The notes under the pieces are model-generated. The model saw only the letters and a list, made by a program, of their open reading frames with translations, was not told the DNA's origin and ran no database searches. This document shows positions 16,968 to 26,658 of a DNA stretch of 64,000 nt, piece after piece. The position numbers were made by a program, and so were the translations under genes. The DNA is from Marinomonas vulgaris (GTDB lineage Bacteria > Pseudomonadota > Gammaproteobacteria > Pseudomonadales > Marinomonadaceae): positions 151,240 to 215,239 of the forward strand of contig NZ_JAGSSV010000003.1 of NCBI RefSeq assembly GCF_018145875.1. The letters run 5' to 3'. Each line of letters begins with the position of its first letter. Position 1 is the first letter of the stretch.

Positions 16968-19799
16968 ATGAATTCTGCTACGACCCTTACCGTTAAAACC
17001 GCGCTTTATAATGATATGTACCACGCCCTTAAAAAGGTAATTGATGAGTCTCGGCTCATTCAAGACCCGCTTCGTACTCTCGCCTACGGCACCGATGGTA
17101 GCTTTTATCGACTGATTCCTCAGTTGGTAGTGCGTGTCGACAACGAGGATGAAGTGCGTTTGGTGTTAAAAGAAGCACGTGAGCGATCTTTGCCGGTGAC
17201 GTTTCGTGCGGCGGGAACGAGTTTATCCGGTCAGGCGGTCACAGATTCGATTCTGATGCAGCTGTCGGATAACTGGAAAGGCCATCGCATTCATCAACAT
17301 GGCCACAGTATTTCTTTGCAGCCGGGGATCATTGGCGCGCGAGCGAATCAAATCTTGGCGCCTTTTCAACGTAAAATTGGCCCAGATCCCGCGTCAATTA
17401 ATGCTTGTATGATTGGTGGTATTGCGGCCAACAATGCCAGCGGCATGTGTTGTGGTACGGCGCAAAACAGTTATCACACCATTGAAAGCGCTCGACTGAT
17501 TTTCGCCGACGGTACCTTGTTAGACACTTCCGATGACGCCAGCCGTGCAGCCTTTGCGAAAAGCCACACTGAGCTACTAAGCACCTTGACGCGCCTTTCT
17601 AGAGAAGTGCAAACCAACCCAGAATTGGCGGAAAAAATCAGACACAAATACCGCCTGAAAAACACAACGGGTTACAGTTTAAACAGCCTAACGGACTTCG
17701 AAGACCCGTTCGACATACTCCTACATCTAATGATCGGTTCTGAAGGTACGCTAGGTTTTATTAGCGAAGTGACGTACGAAACCGTGGTGGATCATCCAAT
17801 TAAAGCTGCGGCGATGATTTTCTTTGAAAACATGGAAGCCACGTGTCGCGCGGTGATGGCGCTGAAAACCTCATCGGTTGCGGCGGTTGAATTGATCGAT
17901 CGCGCTGGGTTGCGCGCGGTGGAAGGTAAACCTGGTATGCCGGATGCCTTGGCGTCCCTTGGGCCAGATGCCGCAGGGTTATTGGTCGACGTTCGTGCTG
18001 CCGATGCGGACGAGCTAGCGGCAAACCTCGTGTTGGTAAAGGCCGCTTTAGAAGGCCAAACCACATTAAGTGAGATTGAATTTACTCAAGACAAAGCCAT
18101 TTACGACTCTTACTGGAAAATTCGCAAAGGCTTGTTCCCTGCCGTCGGTGCAGTGCGCCCTGTAGGCACGACTGTAATCATCGAAGACGTGGCGTTTCCT
18201 ATTGAGCAATTGGCAGAAGGCGTTTTAGAGCTGCAAGGCGTTTTCCAAAAACACGGTTATTCAGAAGCGATTTTGTTCGGTCACGCCCTAGAAGGCAATT
18301 TGCATTTCGTCTTTACCCAAGGCTTCGATGACCCGAAAGAAGTCACCCGCTACGAACAACTCATGGACGAAGTCGCACAATTGGTTGCGGTGAAATACAA
18401 GGGTTCTCTAAAAGCGGAACACGGCACCGGACGCAACATGGCGCCGTACGTGGAATTGGAATGGGGCAAGGTGGCTTACGACATCATGTGGGAAATCAAA
18501 CGCGCGTTTGATCCGCACACCTTACTGAATCCCGATGTGGTCTTGTCCCGCAACGCGAATTTGCATGTGCAGAATTTGAAACCCATGCCGAAAGCCAACG
18601 ATAAGGTCGATACCTGTATCGAGTGTGGTTTCTGTGAATCTTCTTGCCCGTCTAAATCTGTGACGCTGACGCCGCGTCAGCGCATCGTCATCTGGCGCGA
18701 AATTCAGCGCTTGATCGCGGCGGGCGACCAGCCGGAACGCCTTGCCGAATTGCAAAAAGACTACGATTACCAAGGCGTGGATACCTGCGCGGGGTGTGGT
18801 TTGTGTTCTATGCAGTGTCCGGTTGGCATTAATACGGGCGATTTAACCCGAGAAATTCGCCACGATCGTCATCCAGACAGCAAGGTAGGTTATTGGGTCG
18901 CGGATCATTTTGCTGGTGTAACGAAAACCGCGAAAACCGGTTTGTCTGTGGCACACACGGCGCGGGGACTAATCGGCAATGGCGGTATGAAAGCCGTGAC
19001 TTCCGTGATGAATAAGGTCTCGGGTGGTACTGTGCCTAAATGGCATAACAGCATGCCGACGGCAGCAAACAGTATTCCTGTTCGTCAACTGGATGGCGCG
19101 CAAAAGGAAGTGATTTACTTTCCAAGCTGTGCAACACGAGTGATGGGCGCGGGCCCCAATGCCAGCGACAAACGCTCGGTGATGACGGTGATGTTTTCTG
19201 TATTGGAAAAAGCCGGTTACAAGGTGACTGTACCCAAAGACATCGAAAGCCAATGTTGTGGCATGGCGTTTCATTCGAAGGGACAATTCGATGCGGCACA
19301 GCAAAAAGCCAGTGCGCTTAACGCTTTATTGATAAGCGCCAGTGACAATGGCCGTATTCCGATCATTTGTGATGTGAGCCCTTGTACCTTGCGCATGCAG
19401 GAAAGCCTAGACGACCGTTTGGAATTGCACGAGCAAGTGAGCTTTTTGTCGACTCATGTGATGCCAAGCGTCACGATTCCGAAAAAGCTCAACAAGATGG
19501 CCTTGCATGTGACGTGCAGCACCACGCGAATGGGTTTGGCGGATCAGTTTGTTAGCTTGGCGCACCAATTAGCCGATGAAGTGGTGATTCCCGCTGATAT
19601 TACTTGCTGTGGCTTTGCCGGCGATAAGGGTTTCTCGACGCCAGAATTGAACGGCAGCGCGCTGAAAACTCTCGCTAAAGCAGTAGAAGGCTGCGACGTT
19701 GGTTATTCGAACAGCCGTACTTGTGAAATTGGCTTAACGGAACACAGTGGTATTGAATATCAATCCATTGTTTATCTTGTTGATCAATTGACTCAATAG
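16968..19799 (+). CDS. FAD- and Fe-S-containing D-lactate dehydrogenase (Dld-II type)
   Basis: A 943-residue multidomain enzyme. The N-terminal FAD-binding domain holds RAAGTSLSGQAV and GGIAANNASGMCCG. An FAD-oxidase C domain contains EHGTGRNMAPYVELEWG. Two 4Fe-4S motifs (CIECGFCESSCPSK near 545, CAGCGLCSMQCPVG near 600) precede CCG-type blocks (CCGMAFHSKG and CCGFAGDKGF). This architecture is that of the respiratory D-lactate dehydrogenase found with lldPD in pseudomonads, which feeds electrons to the respiratory chain. Here there is no lactate permease or lldD beside it. The ATG at 16968 gives a family-like N-terminus; a TTG at 16938 is an alternative. Confidence 0.85.
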   Translation: MNSATTLTVKTALYNDMYHALKKVIDESRLIQDPLRTLAYGTDGSFYRLIPQLVVRVDNEDEVRLVLKEARERSLPVTFRAAGTSLSGQAVTDSILMQLSDNWKGHRIHQHGHSISLQPGIIGARANQILAPFQRKIGPDPASINACMIGGIAANNASGMCCGTAQNSYHTIESARLIFADGTLLDTSDDASRAAFAKSHTELLSTLTRLSREVQTNPELAEKIRHKYRLKNTTGYSLNSLTDFEDPFDILLHLMIGSEGTLGFISEVTYETVVDHPIKAAAMIFFENMEATCRAVMALKTSSVAAVELIDRAGLRAVEGKPGMPDALASLGPDAAGLLVDVRAADADELAANLVLVKAALEGQTTLSEIEFTQDKAIYDSYWKIRKGLFPAVGAVRPVGTTVIIEDVAFPIEQLAEGVLELQGVFQKHGYSEAILFGHALEGNLHFVFTQGFDDPKEVTRYEQLMDEVAQLVAVKYKGSLKAEHGTGRNMAPYVELEWGKVAYDIMWEIKRAFDPHTLLNPDVVLSRNANLHVQNLKPMPKANDKVDTCIECGFCESSCPSKSVTLTPRQRIVIWREIQRLIAAGDQPERLAELQKDYDYQGVDTCAGCGLCSMQCPVGINTGDLTREIRHDRHPDSKVGYWVADHFAGVTKTAKTGLSVAHTARGLIGNGGMKAVTSVMNKVSGGTVPKWHNSMPTAANSIPVRQLDGAQKEVIYFPSCATRVMGAGPNASDKRSVMTVMFSVLEKAGYKVTVPKDIESQCCGMAFHSKGQFDAAQQKASALNALLISASDNGRIPIICDVSPCTLRMQESLDDRLELHEQVSFLSTHVMPSVTIPKKLNKMALHVTCSTTRMGLADQFVSLAHQLADEVVIPADITCCGFAGDKGFSTPELNGSALKTLAKAVEGCDVGYSNSRTCEIGLTEHSGIEYQSIVYLVDQLTQ

Positions 19800-19856
19800 G
19801 GATCTGGGTAAACTTACTGGGTCGTTGTTTACTCACTGGATCCTAGCTTACTTACA

Positions 19857-19916
19857 AAAAAGCCAATACTTCGTTCTGACGCTAAAGCGCAAACATCCAC
19901 GAAGTGTTGGCTTTTT
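19857..19916. terminator. Long two-tier hairpin after the D-lactate dehydrogenase
   Basis: An 18-bp outer stem (AAAAAGCCAATACTTCGT with ACGAAGTGTTGGCTTTTT, one wobble) encloses a 24-base loop that itself holds CGCT-AA-AGCG. It ends in T5 on both strands, so it can terminate in either direction. Confidence 0.75.
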
Positions 19917-20061
19917 GCTTTGAGTTTATTTCTTAGTGGCCAATAATAGCCGAGCTCGTGTTGATAGCTATTCCGCCGATTCTTGTTGAAATTGGCAGTA
20001 CTATTTAAATGAGAATTTGCTAATATATTGCCTATTGAGAACACGAAAGAGGAGTCTTCGT

Positions 20062-20277
20062 ATGAAACACAGAATTATTTTTGCCGTACTGATGTCGTTT
20101 ACCCTGTCTTTGTTTATGTCTGCGTGGATTACCTATGTAAACATGGGCGCGACGCCAGATTTTGTCAGCTTTTGGATGAGTGCTTGGGTGTTGGCGTGGC
20201 CAGCAGCGGGTATTATCTCGTTTATTGCAGGGCCGTTTTTGCATGGGTTTGCACAAAAAATTGCCAATAAAATTTAG
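20062..20277 (+). CDS. DUF2798 family small membrane protein
   Basis: A 71-residue protein with two predicted membrane helices. The pattern MSFTLSLFMSAWITYVNMG...FWMSAWVLAWPAA is characteristic of the DUF2798 family, whose function is unknown. An AGAGGAG site eight bases before ATG 20062 fixes the start; the in-frame extension upstream has no such site. It is a single gene between two terminators. Confidence 0.8.
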   Translation: MKHRIIFAVLMSFTLSLFMSAWITYVNMGATPDFVSFWMSAWVLAWPAAGIISFIAGPFLHGFAQKIANKI

Positions 20278-20309
20278 TCTACAACACTGGTTATGTGTGG
20301 CTCACAATG

Positions 20310-20343
20310 AAGCCGCTACCTCCACGGAGCTAGCGGCTTTTTT
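20310..20343 (+). terminator. Rho-independent terminator after the DUF2798 gene
   Basis: AAGCCGCTA and TAGCGGCTT form a 9-bp stem around a 12-base loop, followed by T4 on the plus strand. Confidence 0.85.
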
Positions 20344-20390
20344 GTGTCTGTATTAAGCGTGGCAAGAAGTAAAATGTTAAAACGAACTGT

Positions 20391-21053
20391 TTAAAACGCT
20401 TTTGGTGGTGTTGGTTCTGGGTAGTGTTCTTCTTGTCGAGGGTCTTGTTGATTTTCGCCCCATGTTCTCTCTAACGGCATCACGCCGGCCCACACTGGCC
20501 AAGAGTAATCTTCTTCGTCATCCACGGGCGGCTCTGCTCGAAACTTGACCGACGCCTCTGCTATTTTAATTCGTACCAAGCCCGTGGCTTTTATCTCGGT
20601 GTCGTTAACGGGTCTGAGTTGTTCCCAACGGCCTGGGCTGACTTTGTCTAAGAAAATCTTAAATTGACGCACTTTTTCGGCTTTGTCTTCGATTAATTCA
20701 GGCACGCCAAACAGGGTGACAGATCGATAATTCACCGAGTGATGCATGGCGGAGCGAGCCAGTACTAGTCCGTCGAGTAAGCTGATGTTGATGCAGACTT
20801 TCTCTGGCTCGTCGATCGGGCCTTGTACATTGCGAGCCTTGGAATGAGCGTGCCAGTAAAAGTAGTCCCCCTCGCGCCAATGACAAGTTGGTGTGACAAA
20901 GGCTTGACCATTTTTGGTTTGGGCCACGTGGCACATAAGAGCGGCATCAATTATGTCCAGTGCGGTGGTTTTATCGTAAGACGCGCGCTTTTGGCCGCGC
21001 TTCACTTGACTTAATGCGGTTTTTTCTAAGGTCGAATGAGAGGGCTGGCTCAT
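20391..21053 (-). CDS. PNPOx-like FMN-binding split-barrel protein
   Basis: A 220-residue protein of the pyridoxamine 5'-phosphate oxidase-like superfamily. Recognisable parts are ALMCHVAQTKNGQAFVTPTCHWREGDYFYWH (about 38-68, strand pair with FMN phosphate contacts), a VNYRSVTLFGVPELIED strand near 107-123, and a Trp- and Pro-rich C-terminus. The family usually binds FMN or F420/haem; the substrate here is unknown. It is divergent from a MocR-type PLP-dependent regulator with an inverted repeat between them, so that regulator probably controls it. A role in vitamin B6 or amine metabolism is possible. Confidence 0.75.
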   Translation of the reverse strand: MSQPSHSTLEKTALSQVKRGQKRASYDKTTALDIIDAALMCHVAQTKNGQAFVTPTCHWREGDYFYWHAHSKARNVQGPIDEPEKVCINISLLDGLVLARSAMHHSVNYRSVTLFGVPELIEDKAEKVRQFKIFLDKVSPGRWEQLRPVNDTEIKATGLVRIKIAEASVKFRAEPPVDDEEDYSWPVWAGVMPLERTWGENQQDPRQEEHYPEPTPPKAF

Positions 21054-21108
21054 GGTGTGTTTCCTTGCGTCTCGGTGGGTTACTGGTTATAACTCAAGCA
21101 TAAGAGGA

Positions 21109-21133
21109 TCTGGCTGTAACAAAAATAGCCAGA
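21109..21133. promoter_or_regulatory. Inverted repeat between the PNPOx-like and MocR genes
   Basis: TCTGGCT and AGCCAGA are perfectly complementary across an 11-base spacer in the 105-bp divergent region. They are a candidate operator for the MocR regulator; MocR proteins more often use direct repeats, so this is tentative. Confidence 0.4.
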
Positions 21134-21158
21134 ATAGATATTTTAAAGCAGGCCAGAT

Positions 21159-22625
21159 ATGTCATACGCCAGTCTACGTTTTGTGCTCGATGAGCAAGGT
21201 GCGCCCTATTATCAGCAGTTGGTTGCGCACATTCAGCAAAGTATTGTGTCGGGTGAATGGGGAATAGGCGACAAACTGCCCTCGTCACGCTTTTTGGCCA
21301 GCTCGTTGGGCGTATCTCGTAGTACGACGACACGCGCTTACGATCAGCTTATTGCAGAAGGGGTATTAACCAGCGAAGAAAAACGTGGCGTGTTTGTGGC
21401 GGCGTTGCCTATGATGACTCCCCGGACGCCTTCACCAGTGAGATTAGCAACACCGATGGAAGGTCCCGAGCAAGTTCAGCGGTTCGATTCGGGCGCAGAC
21501 GCCAGTGTGTTTCCGACGAAGGAGTGGGCGGCGAGTATGAGACGAAGTTGGCTAACGCCGGATTTTGCCGTCTTACAAGGCGGGTATGCAACGGGTTACC
21601 CTGCGTTAAAAGCCGCTATTGTGGAGTATTTGTATCGTGTTCGAGGGCTAGAATGCTGCGCCGAGCAAATTATCGTCACCGCAGGCAGTCGAGATTCGCT
21701 GTTATTATTAAAACATACGCTTTCTGCGTTATCCAAAACGTCGCCCAAGTGGTGGCTGGAATCCCCTACTTACCCGCCGATTCGTGAATGTTTTCGTGCC
21801 GATAACGCTTCGGGAGAGCTGACTATTGACGATGAAGGCCCTTGCTTACCCACTTCTACCACAGGTTCTAATGTGGCAATTTTGACTCCCAATCGTCAGT
21901 ACCCTTTGGGGATCAGTATGAGTCCACAACGTCGTCAAAAATGGCTGATGAATCTAGAGAATAATCTGTCTGAATGGTGGCTGGTGGAAGACGATTACGA
22001 CAATGAATTTGTTTATCATGGGCGAAATAATGTGCCTTTTATGCAGACGGCTAGCGTGCATCCGAATGCTAAAAATCGTCTGTTTTTTATTGGCAGTTTT
22101 TCAAAAGTGTTGTTTCGTGGTTTGAGATTGGGTTTTATTGTGGCGCCTTTGGCTCACCTTGATGCCATGCGAAACAGCCAGCGAAAATTGGGTTCGTCTG
22201 CGTCGTTACCAATACAGCCTGCGGTGGCGGATTTTATGCAGCAGGGACATTTCGAGCGGCATGTTAATCGAATGCGTCGGCATTATCGAATCAAGCGCGA
22301 CGCACTACTTTCCTTGTTGGATGAGTTTTTATCTCATTGGTTTTATTGGAAAAAACCGCAAGGTGGTATGCATATACTGGTGGAGTTTAAGGCGAACTTT
22401 ACGAAGCAGAATGCATCGAATAAGCCGCTGGATCAAATAATTGCCGGTCAGCTGACACAGGCAAATATTGTGTTGTCCACCTTGTCAGAACACTACGATA
22501 AAAATGCGACCTGTTTTCATCGGGAAGGTTTTTTATTGGGTTTTAGTGGACCTTCCCTGGAGCAGATAGAAGATCTAGTAGGGGCAATAGCGAGCTGTTG
22601 CCAAGAAAATATTGAAACGTCTTAA
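21159..22625 (+). CDS. MocR/PdxR-family GntR regulator with aminotransferase-like domain
   Basis: A 488-residue protein with an N-terminal GntR winged helix (YYQQLVAHIQQSIVSGEWGIGDKLPSSRFLASSLGVSRSTTTRAY region, about 17-60). A fold-type I aminotransferase domain follows, with the PLP-binding lysine visible in GSFSKVLFRGLRLGF near residue 315. Such proteins sense PLP or an amine and regulate a divergent gene. The neighbour is a PNPOx-like flavoprotein, so control of that gene is the natural inference. No full aminotransferase activity is expected. Confidence 0.85.
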   Translation: MSYASLRFVLDEQGAPYYQQLVAHIQQSIVSGEWGIGDKLPSSRFLASSLGVSRSTTTRAYDQLIAEGVLTSEEKRGVFVAALPMMTPRTPSPVRLATPMEGPEQVQRFDSGADASVFPTKEWAASMRRSWLTPDFAVLQGGYATGYPALKAAIVEYLYRVRGLECCAEQIIVTAGSRDSLLLLKHTLSALSKTSPKWWLESPTYPPIRECFRADNASGELTIDDEGPCLPTSTTGSNVAILTPNRQYPLGISMSPQRRQKWLMNLENNLSEWWLVEDDYDNEFVYHGRNNVPFMQTASVHPNAKNRLFFIGSFSKVLFRGLRLGFIVAPLAHLDAMRNSQRKLGSSASLPIQPAVADFMQQGHFERHVNRMRRHYRIKRDALLSLLDEFLSHWFYWKKPQGGMHILVEFKANFTKQNASNKPLDQIIAGQLTQANIVLSTLSEHYDKNATCFHREGFLLGFSGPSLEQIEDLVGAIASCCQENIETS

Positions 22626-23025
22626 TACCTACAATATGTAAGGAAATGGACCGAGAAGAATGCTAACCTTGCGCGCGCTCAACGACGTGTTTGCCAATTT
22701 GTAAAAATTGCTGAGTAATTGTTTACAGGAAAAAACCTTGATTAGTATCAGTAAAAGCGAATCTGCTCTTTGTATGCTGTACAAAATTTGCTATATTTCG
22801 CGGGTTTTTATTGATATACCGCAAAAAAAATAAAACCACTCAAAATGACATTGCGTATAAACCGTAAGGATTTTTGACAGCAGCTACACAGATGCTGACG
22901 ATTTTGTTTTTAAGCATTCAATTTAGTTTTCATAGCTAGTTGCATTAAATGTATGAATTCTATGAGTTTACATTAAGCGCCTAGTTCGCTTGGAAAACTT
23001 GCTCTAGGACATTCTGAGGTTACAG
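22626..23025. promoter_or_regulatory. 400-bp control region of the cyo operon
   Basis: No gene is visible here. An Fnr/Anr-type site, TTGAT-TAGT-ATCAG, lies at 22738-22751 with one mismatch to TTGAT-N4-ATCAA. A TTGACA hexamer at 22874-22879 could be a -35 element, but the -10 region 17 bp downstream (GACGAT) is poor. Oxygen-dependent repression by Fnr/Anr would match known cyo control in enterics and pseudomonads; here it is inferred. Confidence 0.45.
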
Positions 23026-23877
23026 ATGAAGAAAAAACTGTTCCAGTCAACGATGGTATTTTCACTTGCACTTTTGCTAAGTGGTTGTGATCTTGCCTTG
23101 TTCGATTCTAGCGGTGTCACAGGTAAAAAAATAGGTGACACTTTATTACTTACTATGGGCTTGATGCTTATTGTCGTTATCCCAACGATTTTAATGTCTA
23201 TTTGGATCCCATATAAATACCACGCAAGTAAGAAAGACGACTCTTACGATCCTGAATGGGAACATTCTAGTAAGATAGAATTTTTTGCTTGGGGTGTGCC
23301 AGTTGTAATTATCGTTATTCTAGCGACCATTACTTACTTCACATCTTATTCACTTGATCCTAGAAAAGAGCTTGTTTCTGACAAGAAACCGATAACAATC
23401 CAAGTGGTTGCAATGGATTGGAAATGGCTTTTCTTGTTCCCAGAAGAAAAAATTGCTGTGGTGAACGAAGTTGCTTTCCCAGTGGACACACCGGTTGAAT
23501 TCTTAGTGACATCTCAGTCGACAATGAACTCATTTTTCATTCCGAAACTGGGTGGTCAGATTTATGCCATGGCCGGTATGGAAAACCGCATGAACATCAT
23601 GGGTAATGAGATTGGGGAATACCGAGGCATTTCTGCTAACTACAGTGGTTTTGGTTTTGCTGGCATGCGTTTCAAAGCAAAAGTAACCTCAGAAGAAGAC
23701 TTTGAGAAATGGAAAGAAGGCGTTAAAGCGTCTGGCCAGGTATTAACCGATGCTGAATATGATCGCTTAATTGAAAAGACACGTGATCATAAAGTGGAGT
23801 ATTTCTCTTCAATAAATCCTCTACAATTTAAGAATATTATTGAGTCTTTCACTGGAGCGCAAAATGGTTCAAACTGA
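23026..23877 (+). CDS. cyoA: Cytochrome bo3 quinol oxidase subunit II
   Basis: A 283-residue lipoprotein: the signal ends in the lipobox LLSGC. Two membrane helices follow, then a periplasmic cupredoxin domain ([36 protein letters not shown]). The domain lacks the CuA ligand cluster CxxxC, which identifies a quinol rather than a cytochrome c oxidase. It is the first gene of cyoABCDE, and cyoB starts 14 bp before its end. A terminal COX-aromatic-rich motif region ends the protein. Confidence 0.94.
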   Translation: MKKKLFQSTMVFSLALLLSGCDLALFDSSGVTGKKIGDTLLLTMGLMLIVVIPTILMSIWIPYKYHASKKDDSYDPEWEHSSKIEFFAWGVPVVIIVILATITYFTSYSLDPRKELVSDKKPITIQVVAMDWKWLFLFPEEKIAVVNEVAFPVDTPVEFLVTSQSTMNSFFIPKLGGQIYAMAGMENRMNIMGNEIGEYRGISANYSGFGFAGMRFKAKVTSEEDFEKWKEGVKASGQVLTDAEYDRLIEKTRDHKVEYFSSINPLQFKNIIESFTGAQNGSN

Positions 23878-25945
23878 TCTAATCAAAGATCCTCATGTGC
23901 TAACTGGTAAGTTGCATTGGGGTGTTATTCCTTTCCACGACCCGGTAGTAGCGCCTGTTATGGTTGCCGCTATTCTTGGTGGCTTGCTGCTGGTAGCTTT
24001 TGTTACCTACAAAAAGTTATGGGGCTATTTGTGGGATGAGTGGTTTACTTCTGTCGACCACAAGAAAATAGGTATCATGTACTGTATCGTCGCCTTGGTG
24101 ATGCTAGTACGCGGTTTCTCTGACGCTATCTTGATGCGGACCCATCAGGCTTTAGCCACATCGGATTCGTTTGGTGAAGGCTTTTTACCGCCTGAACATT
24201 ATGACCAAATCTTTACCGCTCACGGCGTAATCATGATCTTCTTCGTAGCCACCCCTTTGATGGTGGGTATTATGAACGTGATCATGCCATTGCAAATTGG
24301 TGCGCGAGATGTGGCCTTCCCGTTCTTAAACTCTTTAAGTTTCTATCTATTTTTGGTAGGCGCTTTGCTGATTAACATTTCTTTGTTTGTCGGTGAGTTT
24401 GCGGCAACAGGTTGGTTGGCTTATACGCCATTATCGGGCATTGAATACAGTCCTGGGGTCGGGGTCGATTATTGGATATGGGCATTGCAGATATCCGGTA
24501 TAGGTACAACGCTAACCGCAGTGAACTTTGTTGCGACTATTCTGAAAATGCGTGCTCCTGGCATGACAATGATGAAAATGCCAGTGTTCACATGGACAAC
24601 GTTCTGCGCCAACATTATTGCTTTGGTTATCTTCCCTATATTGACGGTTGCCATTGCTCAGCTAACACTTGATCGTTACCTAGATTTCAACTTCTTCACT
24701 AATGATGATGGCGGAAATCAGATGATGTGGGTGAACTTGATTTGGGCTTGGGGTCACCCTGAAGTGTATTTCTTGGTTCTGCCTGCGTTTGGTATGATTT
24801 CAGAAGTAACCGCTACCTTCTCTAGGAAGAAACTGTTTGGTTATGTTTCCCTTGTTTGGGCGACTATTGCCATCACTATCTTGTCATTCCTAGTATGGTT
24901 GCATCACTTCTTTACCATGGGTTCTGGCGCCAGCGTTAACGCTTTCTTCGGCATTATGACCATGATCATTGGTATTCCTACCGGTGTGAAACTCTACAAC
25001 TGGATCTTTACAATGTATAAAGGTCGCGTGGAGTTGACGGCATCTATGTGGTGGGTAATCGCCATGCTGGTGACCTTCACCGTAGGTGGTATGACAGGTG
25101 TTATGCTGTCTATCCCTGCTAATGACTTCGTACTGCATAACAGTATGTTTGTACCGGCTCACTTCCACAACGTAATCATAGGTGGTGCGGTATACGGCTA
25201 CTTCGCTGGTTTCACTTACTGGTTCCCGAAAGCAACTGGTGTAAAACTGAATGAAACTCTAGGTAAGTGGTCTGTTGCACTTTGGTTCTTCGGTTACTTC
25301 TTTGCTTGGTTCCCATTGTACTACACAGGTTTCGACGGTATGACTCGTCGTTTGCAGTACATCGATAACCCTGAGTGGCAAGCGAGTATGTACATCTCTT
25401 TGATTGGTGTTGCCTTGATTGCTGCCGGTATCGCTGCTCAAGTGGGTAACATTGTACTAAGTTTGTACAAGCGTAATGATCCACAGTACAAAGACGTAAC
25501 AGGCGATCCATGGGATGCCCACACATTAGAGTGGTACACAACATCTCCACCACAGTTCTATAACTTCGGTGATGTTCCATACATTAATGATCGTGATCCT
25601 TTGTTGGATATGAAACAAAAAGGTACAGCGTACAAACGCCCTGAGAAATACGAGCGCATTCACATGCCGAAAAATACATGGGCTGGCCCAGTATTAGGTA
25701 TGCTGACATTGCCTATGGGCTTTGGTTTTGTATGGCATATTTGGTGGATGGTACTTGTTTCTGTTGCTGCTATTTTTGTTTGCTGGATCAAACTGAACTT
25801 TGAGCGAGACAAAGATTACTATGTCGAAGTTCCTGAAGTTGAAGAGATCGAAGGCAAGTTCTTGAAGAGCAATGAAGGTCGCAGTTTTTACTTTGAGAAG
25901 AATGCTAAATTCTATAAAAAGTGGAAGCCATCTGATCAAAAATGA
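23864..25945 (+). CDS. cyoB: Cytochrome bo3 quinol oxidase subunit I
   Basis: A 693-residue catalytic subunit with about fifteen membrane helices. Visible ligands are the low-spin haem His in [11 protein letters not shown], CuB/His-Tyr in [10 protein letters not shown], the His pair in LHHFFTMG, and the haem His residues in [12 protein letters not shown]. The quinol-site residues Arg, Asp, His and Gln of the E. coli enzyme are preserved in [12 protein letters not shown] and PPEHYDQIF. It reduces O2 to water and pumps protons. The ATG at 23864 has GGAG upstream and overlaps cyoA; a longer open frame lacks such a site. Confidence 0.96.
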   Translation: MVQTDLIKDPHVLTGKLHWGVIPFHDPVVAPVMVAAILGGLLLVAFVTYKKLWGYLWDEWFTSVDHKKIGIMYCIVALVMLVRGFSDAILMRTHQALATSDSFGEGFLPPEHYDQIFTAHGVIMIFFVATPLMVGIMNVIMPLQIGARDVAFPFLNSLSFYLFLVGALLINISLFVGEFAATGWLAYTPLSGIEYSPGVGVDYWIWALQISGIGTTLTAVNFVATILKMRAPGMTMMKMPVFTWTTFCANIIALVIFPILTVAIAQLTLDRYLDFNFFTNDDGGNQMMWVNLIWAWGHPEVYFLVLPAFGMISEVTATFSRKKLFGYVSLVWATIAITILSFLVWLHHFFTMGSGASVNAFFGIMTMIIGIPTGVKLYNWIFTMYKGRVELTASMWWVIAMLVTFTVGGMTGVMLSIPANDFVLHNSMFVPAHFHNVIIGGAVYGYFAGFTYWFPKATGVKLNETLGKWSVALWFFGYFFAWFPLYYTGFDGMTRRLQYIDNPEWQASMYISLIGVALIAAGIAAQVGNIVLSLYKRNDPQYKDVTGDPWDAHTLEWYTTSPPQFYNFGDVPYINDRDPLLDMKQKGTAYKRPEKYERIHMPKNTWAGPVLGMLTLPMGFGFVWHIWWMVLVSVAAIFVCWIKLNFERDKDYYVEVPEVEEIEGKFLKSNEGRSFYFEKNAKFYKKWKPSDQK

Positions 25946-25980
25946 CAGAACGGTTTTGCTAAGTAATCAGTAAGCTGTTG

Positions 25981-26010
25981 TTACAGAGCCATCTAAGGAT
26001 GGTTCTGTAA
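25981..26010 (+). other. Intercistronic hairpin between cyoB and cyoC
   Basis: TTACAGAGCCATC and GATGGTTCTGTAA form a 13-bp stem (one G-U pair) with a TAAG tetraloop in the only long gap of the cyo operon. No T tract follows, so mRNA stabilisation or processing fits better than termination. Confidence 0.7.
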
Positions 26011-26037
26011 TCAGAACTTAAATTTTGGAAGATATTT

Positions 26038-26658
26038 ATGACTGCATTAACTAACGATCATGATCTTCATGACCATGACGATCATCACCATCATGAAGCG
26101 GAAGCCGCTGATCGCTACATGTTTGGTTTTTGGCTATACATTATCAGTGACTGTTTGTTGTTTGCTACTCTGTTTGCAACCTATGCTGTTATGGGGCAAA
26201 ACTTTGATAACCAAATCACACCCAATGAACTGTTCGATTTAGGTTTTGTTGCGGTTGAAACGGCACTTTTATTGTTGAGTAGTTTTACCTTTGGTATGGC
26301 AATGCTAGGTGCCAATGTTGAAAACATGGCGAAAATGAAATTCTGGTTGATCATTACCGCCTTGCTCGGCCTTAGTTTCCTTGGTATGGAAATTTATGAG
26401 TTTGTTCACTTTAGCCATGAAGGGGCAACGCCTCAAACAAGTGGTTACTGGACATCATTCTACAGCTTAGTTGCAACGCACGGTTTACACGTAACAGCCG
26501 GTTTGATTTGGATGTCTTTATTGTTTGTCCACTTTAATCGCGACGGCTTTACTAATGAAAACAAGATCCGTTTAGCTTGCCTAAGTTTGTTCTGGCATTT
26601 CCTTGATATTATTTGGATTTGTGTCTTTAGCTTTGTTTACCTAAGAGGAGCTATGTAA
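26038..26658 (+). CDS. cyoC: Cytochrome bo3 quinol oxidase subunit III
   Basis: A 206-residue membrane protein with five hydrophobic helices and the family motifs FGFWLYIISDCLLFATLFATY, TSFYSLVATHGLHVTAGLIW and the final FWHFLDIIWICVFSFVYL. A His-rich N-terminus (HDLHDHDDHHHH) is unusual and might bind metal. The last base of its stop is the first base of the cyoD start (TAATG). Confidence 0.95.
   Translation: MTALTNDHDLHDHDDHHHHEAEAADRYMFGFWLYIISDCLLFATLFATYAVMGQNFDNQITPNELFDLGFVAVETALLLLSSFTFGMAMLGANVENMAKMKFWLIITALLGLSFLGMEIYEFVHFSHEGATPQTSGYWTSFYSLVATHGLHVTAGLIWMSLLFVHFNRDGFTNENKIRLACLSLFWHFLDIIWICVFSFVYLRGAM

Noticed and set aside
19829..20044. Minus-strand frame of 71 codons after the D-lactate dehydrogenase
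   Set aside because: It runs across the large terminator hairpin and looks like non-coding sequence.
23840..23863. Earlier cyoB start inside cyoA
   Set aside because: It has no ribosome binding site, while GGAG is correctly placed before ATG 23864 and the N-terminus then matches the family.
23026..23877. Cytochrome c oxidase subunit II (coxB)
   Set aside because: The CuA-binding Cys cluster is missing and the quinol-site residues in subunit I are conserved, so the enzyme is a bo3 quinol oxidase.
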